In this document: piece after piece, positions 21,418 through 23,677 of the stretch | Layout: each line of letters starts with the position of its first letter | Numbering within the stretch: the first letter of the stretch is position 1 | Assembly: GCA_038522635.1 (NCBI GenBank) | Contig: JBCBJZ010000047.1 | Location: 1-23,677 of the forward strand | Source of the DNA: JBCBJZ01 sp038522635 | Lineage (GTDB): Bacteria; Pseudomonadota; Alphaproteobacteria; Rhizobiales; Hyphomicrobiaceae | DNA: 23,677 nt | Reading direction: 5' to 3' | Notes under the pieces: model-generated | What the model was told of the DNA's origin: nothing | Databases searched by the model: none | The model's input: only the letters and a program-made list of their open reading frames with translations | Translations under genes and position numbers: made by a program

Positions 21418-23352
21418 ATGAACAGTAATTTTCGGAATTTCGCGATCTGGGTCATCATCGGCCTGGCGATCATCGCGCTGTTCAAGATGTTTCAGTCTCC
21501 TGGCCAACGTGGCGACGCCAGCGCGCTGAAATATTCCGACTTCCTCTCGGCGGCCGAACAGGGTCGGGTGAGCGAGGTCGTCATCGCCGGCAACAAGATC
21601 ACGGGCGAGTTTCGCGACAACGGTTCGCGCTTCACGACGTTGGCGCCAAAGGACGACACGCTGGTCACGCGCCTGCACGCCAAGGGTGTGACGGTGAGCG
21701 CGAAGCCGGCCGAGGAAGAGGTTCCGTTCCTGCTGGCCGCGCTGATGAACTGGGCGCCGATGCTGCTGTTCATCGCCATCTGGATCTTCTTCATGCGGCA
21801 GATGCAGTCGGGCGGTGGCCGCGCGATGGGGTTTGCGAAGTCCAAGGCGAAGTTGCTGACGGAGCGACATGGTCGCGTCACGTTTGACGACGTTGCCGGG
21901 GTGGACGAGGCTAAGGAAGACTTGCAGGAGATCGTGGAGTTTCTCCGCGATCCGCAGAAGTTCCAGCGGCTGGGCGGACGGATCCCGCGCGGCGCGTTGT
22001 TGGTGGGCCCGCCGGGCACGGGTAAAACGTTGCTCGCACGCGCGATCGCAGGCGAAGCGAATGTGCCCTTCTTCACGATCTCGGGCTCCGACTTCGTTGA
22101 AATGTTCGTGGGCGTCGGCGCGAGCCGGGTGCGCGACATGTTCGAGCAGGCCAAGAAGAACGCGCCCTGTATCATCTTCATCGATGAGATCGACGCGGTC
22201 GGCCGTCACCGTGGTGCGGGCCTTGGCGGCGGCAACGATGAGCGCGAACAAACGTTGAACCAACTTCTTGTTGAGATGGACGGGTTTGAGGCCAACGAGG
22301 GCATCATCCTGATCGCGGCGACGAACCGTCCCGACGTGCTTGATCCCGCGTTGCTGCGTCCGGGCCGGTTTGACCGGCAGGTTGTGGTGCCGCTGCCTGA
22401 CGTCGTTGGCCGCGAGCGCATCTTGAAGGTGCACGCGCGCAAGACGCCGATGGCGCCGAACGTCGATCTGAAGGTGCTGGCGCGCGGTACGCCCGGGTTC
22501 TCCGGCGCTGATCTTGCGAACCTGGTCAACGAAGCAGCTCTTCTCGCCGCTCGGAGGTCGAAGCGGCTTGTGACCCAGGCCGAGTTCGAGGACGCGAAAG
22601 ACAAGGTCATGATGGGTGCGGAACGCCGCTCCATGGTCATGACTGAAGAGGAGAAGCGCAACACCGCTTGGCATGAAGCTGGGCACGCGATCGTGGGCCT
22701 GAACGTGCCGTACGATCCGTTGCACAAGGTGACGATCATCCCACGCGGCCGTGCGCTCGGCGTTACGATGAACCTGCCCGACCGGGATCGCCACAGCCAC
22801 ACGATGGAGTGGTGCAAGGCGCGGCTTGCCGTGCTGTTCGGCGGACGTGAGGCCGAACTGGCCTATGGTGGGCCTAACGCGGTGACCAATGGTGCTACAG
22901 GCGACATCCAGATGGCCACCCAGCTCGCGCGCGCCATGATCATGGAGTGGGGCATGTCCGATAAGCTCGGGCGCGTGCGCTACAACTCCAACGAGCAGGA
23001 AGTCTTCCTTGGGCATTCGGTGACGCAGAGCACCAACATCTCTGATGACACCGCGCAACTCATCGACAGTGAGATCCGCGGCCTGATCGAAGAGGGCGAA
23101 GCGACAGCACGGCACATTCTGACCGAGCGTCGCCAAGACCTCGAGACGTTGGCGAACGGTCTACTGGAGTATGAAACGCTGTCAGGCGCGGAAATCGCCG
23201 ATCTGCTGGCCGGTAAGCCCCCAATCCGCGACAACGACGATGACGGCAGTGCGAAAGCGCCAAGCGTGGCAGCGGTCCCGGCCACGGGTGCGGCGAAACC
23301 ATCGCGCGGCGGCGGCGAAGACACCGGCGGCATGGAACCGCAGCCGAGCTGA
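21418..23352 (+). CDS. ftsH: ATP-dependent zinc metalloprotease FtsH
   Basis: This 644-residue membrane-anchored AAA+ protease performs quality control of membrane proteins and degrades regulators such as RpoH and LpxC in model species. It has a first transmembrane helix (FAIWVIIGLAIIALFKMF), a periplasmic domain (about 30-105), and a second helix (APMLLFIAIWIFFM). The ATPase shows VTFDDVAGVDEAKEDL, Walker A GPPGTGKT (197-204), the pore motif ISGSDFVEMFVGVGASRVRD, Walker B IIFIDEID (about 252-259), and a second region of homology ATNRPDVLDPALL/RPGRFDR. The zinc site is HEAGH (419-423), with the third ligand in the GATGDIQMAT region. The C-terminal tail is low complexity. The ATG at 21418 has AAAAGGGA 6 bases upstream and starts with the family N-terminus MNSNFRNFAIWV; the longer frame from 21382 is rejected. 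Confidence 0.98.
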   Translation: MNSNFRNFAIWVIIGLAIIALFKMFQSPGQRGDASALKYSDFLSAAEQGRVSEVVIAGNKITGEFRDNGSRFTTLAPKDDTLVTRLHAKGVTVSAKPAEEEVPFLLAALMNWAPMLLFIAIWIFFMRQMQSGGGRAMGFAKSKAKLLTERHGRVTFDDVAGVDEAKEDLQEIVEFLRDPQKFQRLGGRIPRGALLVGPPGTGKTLLARAIAGEANVPFFTISGSDFVEMFVGVGASRVRDMFEQAKKNAPCIIFIDEIDAVGRHRGAGLGGGNDEREQTLNQLLVEMDGFEANEGIILIAATNRPDVLDPALLRPGRFDRQVVVPLPDVVGRERILKVHARKTPMAPNVDLKVLARGTPGFSGADLANLVNEAALLAARRSKRLVTQAEFEDAKDKVMMGAERRSMVMTEEEKRNTAWHEAGHAIVGLNVPYDPLHKVTIIPRGRALGVTMNLPDRDRHSHTMEWCKARLAVLFGGREAELAYGGPNAVTNGATGDIQMATQLARAMIMEWGMSDKLGRVRYNSNEQEVFLGHSVTQSTNISDDTAQLIDSEIRGLIEEGEATARHILTERRQDLETLANGLLEYETLSGAEIADLLAGKPPIRDNDDDGSAKAPSVAAVPATGAAKPSRGGGEDTGGMEPQPS

Positions 23353-23458
23353 TCGGGCGCCAGGTGCGGCGTTCGCTGTAGCGGCGACGTTGGGGTGGCG
23401 CTCAACTTTTGCCTCAGGTGATTGCGCCTCAGGCCGATGACCTTAGACGAAACACGAG

Positions 23459-23488
23459 ATGGCAGCTTGCGGGCTGCCATTTTCGTTT
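23459..23488 (+). terminator. intrinsic terminator after ftsH
   Basis: ATGGCAGC (23459-23466) pairs perfectly with GCTGCCAT (23473-23480) across a 6-base loop, followed by TTTCGTTT. It lies about 105 bp past the ftsH stop and ends the ftsH transcript on the plus strand. The rest of 23353-23458 holds no gene; it includes a GCCTCAGG direct repeat at 23411 and 23426. Confidence 0.85.
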
Positions 23489-23554
23489 GTCGACCTGAGC
23501 GGCTTTGATCCTGGCAGCCTTGATCATTGGCCGGTAGATCTGGATCACCCTGGA

Positions 23555-23586
23555 GTCGGTTCGCTTCAGCTTGAAGCGGAACCGAC
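23555..23586. repeat. 14-bp-stem hairpin, REP-like
   Basis: GTCGGTTCGCTTCA (23555-23568) pairs with TGAAGCGGAACCGAC (23572-23586) across a 3-base loop with a single bulged G. There is no T-run, so it is not a terminator. It lies immediately before the palindromic repeat copy B and may belong to the same compound element. Confidence 0.75.
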
Positions 23587-23590
23587 ATCT

Positions 23591-23677
23591 AGATCATCGG
23601 GCGATTTGTCGGGATCACCACAGGTGAGCCCGAAATCGCCCAAAGTTGCTCTGACTTTAAGATAGATCATCTTTGGG
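23591..23677. repeat. palindromic repeat, copy B (inverted, diverged, runs off window)
   Basis: AGATCATCGGGCGAT (23591-23605) is identical to the start of copy A at 10895. The central part is a large hairpin at 23599-23641: GGGCGATTT, CGGG and TCACC pair with their complements, giving about 18 bp with a 2-base bulge and one mismatch. Then CAAAGTTGCTCTG (23641-23653) and AGATCATCTTTGGG (23664-23677) are exact reverse complements of copy A segments 10942-10954 and 10916-10929. The element continues past the window end. Confidence 0.85.

Noticed and set aside
21403..23136. 577-codon minus-strand open frame opposite ftsH
   Set aside because: It is a shadow of the high-GC ftsH coding strand; His/Arg-rich with no recognisable domain.
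23459..23665. 68-residue plus-strand open frame at the right edge
   Set aside because: It overlaps the ftsH terminator and the palindromic repeats and has no ribosome-binding site.

Overview
The window is GC-rich chromosomal DNA from an alphaproteobacterium, most likely of the Hyphomicrobiales/Rhizobiales type. The case rests on the contiguous core block ruvB-ybgC-tolQ-tolR-tolA-tolB-pal-cpoB-tilS-ftsH, the C-x4-C motif in Pal, and a candidate RpoH promoter of the alphaproteobacterial pattern before ftsH. No rRNA, tRNA, CRISPR array, IS element or phage gene was seen.

Left third (1-9060), accessory metabolism. It opens with an aconitase X (AcnX) pair: a large subunit broken at its 5' end, then a small swivel subunit overlapping it by 4 bp. 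The first 162 bases are not ordinary flanking DNA. Read on the minus strand they encode the missing upstream part of the same AcnX gene, and bases 1-43 are the exact reverse complement of 163-205. The left edge is therefore a fold-back inversion, either an assembly/amplification chimera or a real rearrangement. Next on the minus strand come a lone SDR oxidoreductase and a two-gene unit (SDR, then a class III PLP aminotransferase). Divergent from that unit is a tungstate-type ABC importer, tupB-tupC-tupA, with the binding-protein gene last. A minus-strand M81/MlrC-type metallopeptidase converges on tupA.

Right two thirds (9284-23352), conserved cell-envelope block. ruvB and ybgC overlap by 4 bp. 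After a 414-bp gap holding a palindromic repeat come tolQ, tolR, tolA and tolB, the trans-envelope Tol machine. The 1.1-kb tolB-pal gap holds an isolated 42-residue lipoprotein gene with its own ribosome-binding site and terminator. pal follows, then a gene joining a TPR-like N-terminal half to a Pal/OmpA-type peptidoglycan-binding C-terminal half, then cpoB. The hybrid combines the modules of its two neighbours and is the most interesting protein here. tilS and ftsH close the block; ftsH has a good RpoH-like promoter and a clear terminator.

Right edge (23489-23677). This holds nested palindromes, including a second, diverged, inverted copy of the repeat found after ybgC. They form a small dispersed palindromic repeat family that runs off the window.

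The main points for follow-up are the fold-back at the left edge, the Pal/TPR hybrid, the palindromic repeat family, the hidden small lipoprotein gene, and the in-frame minicistron before tolR.
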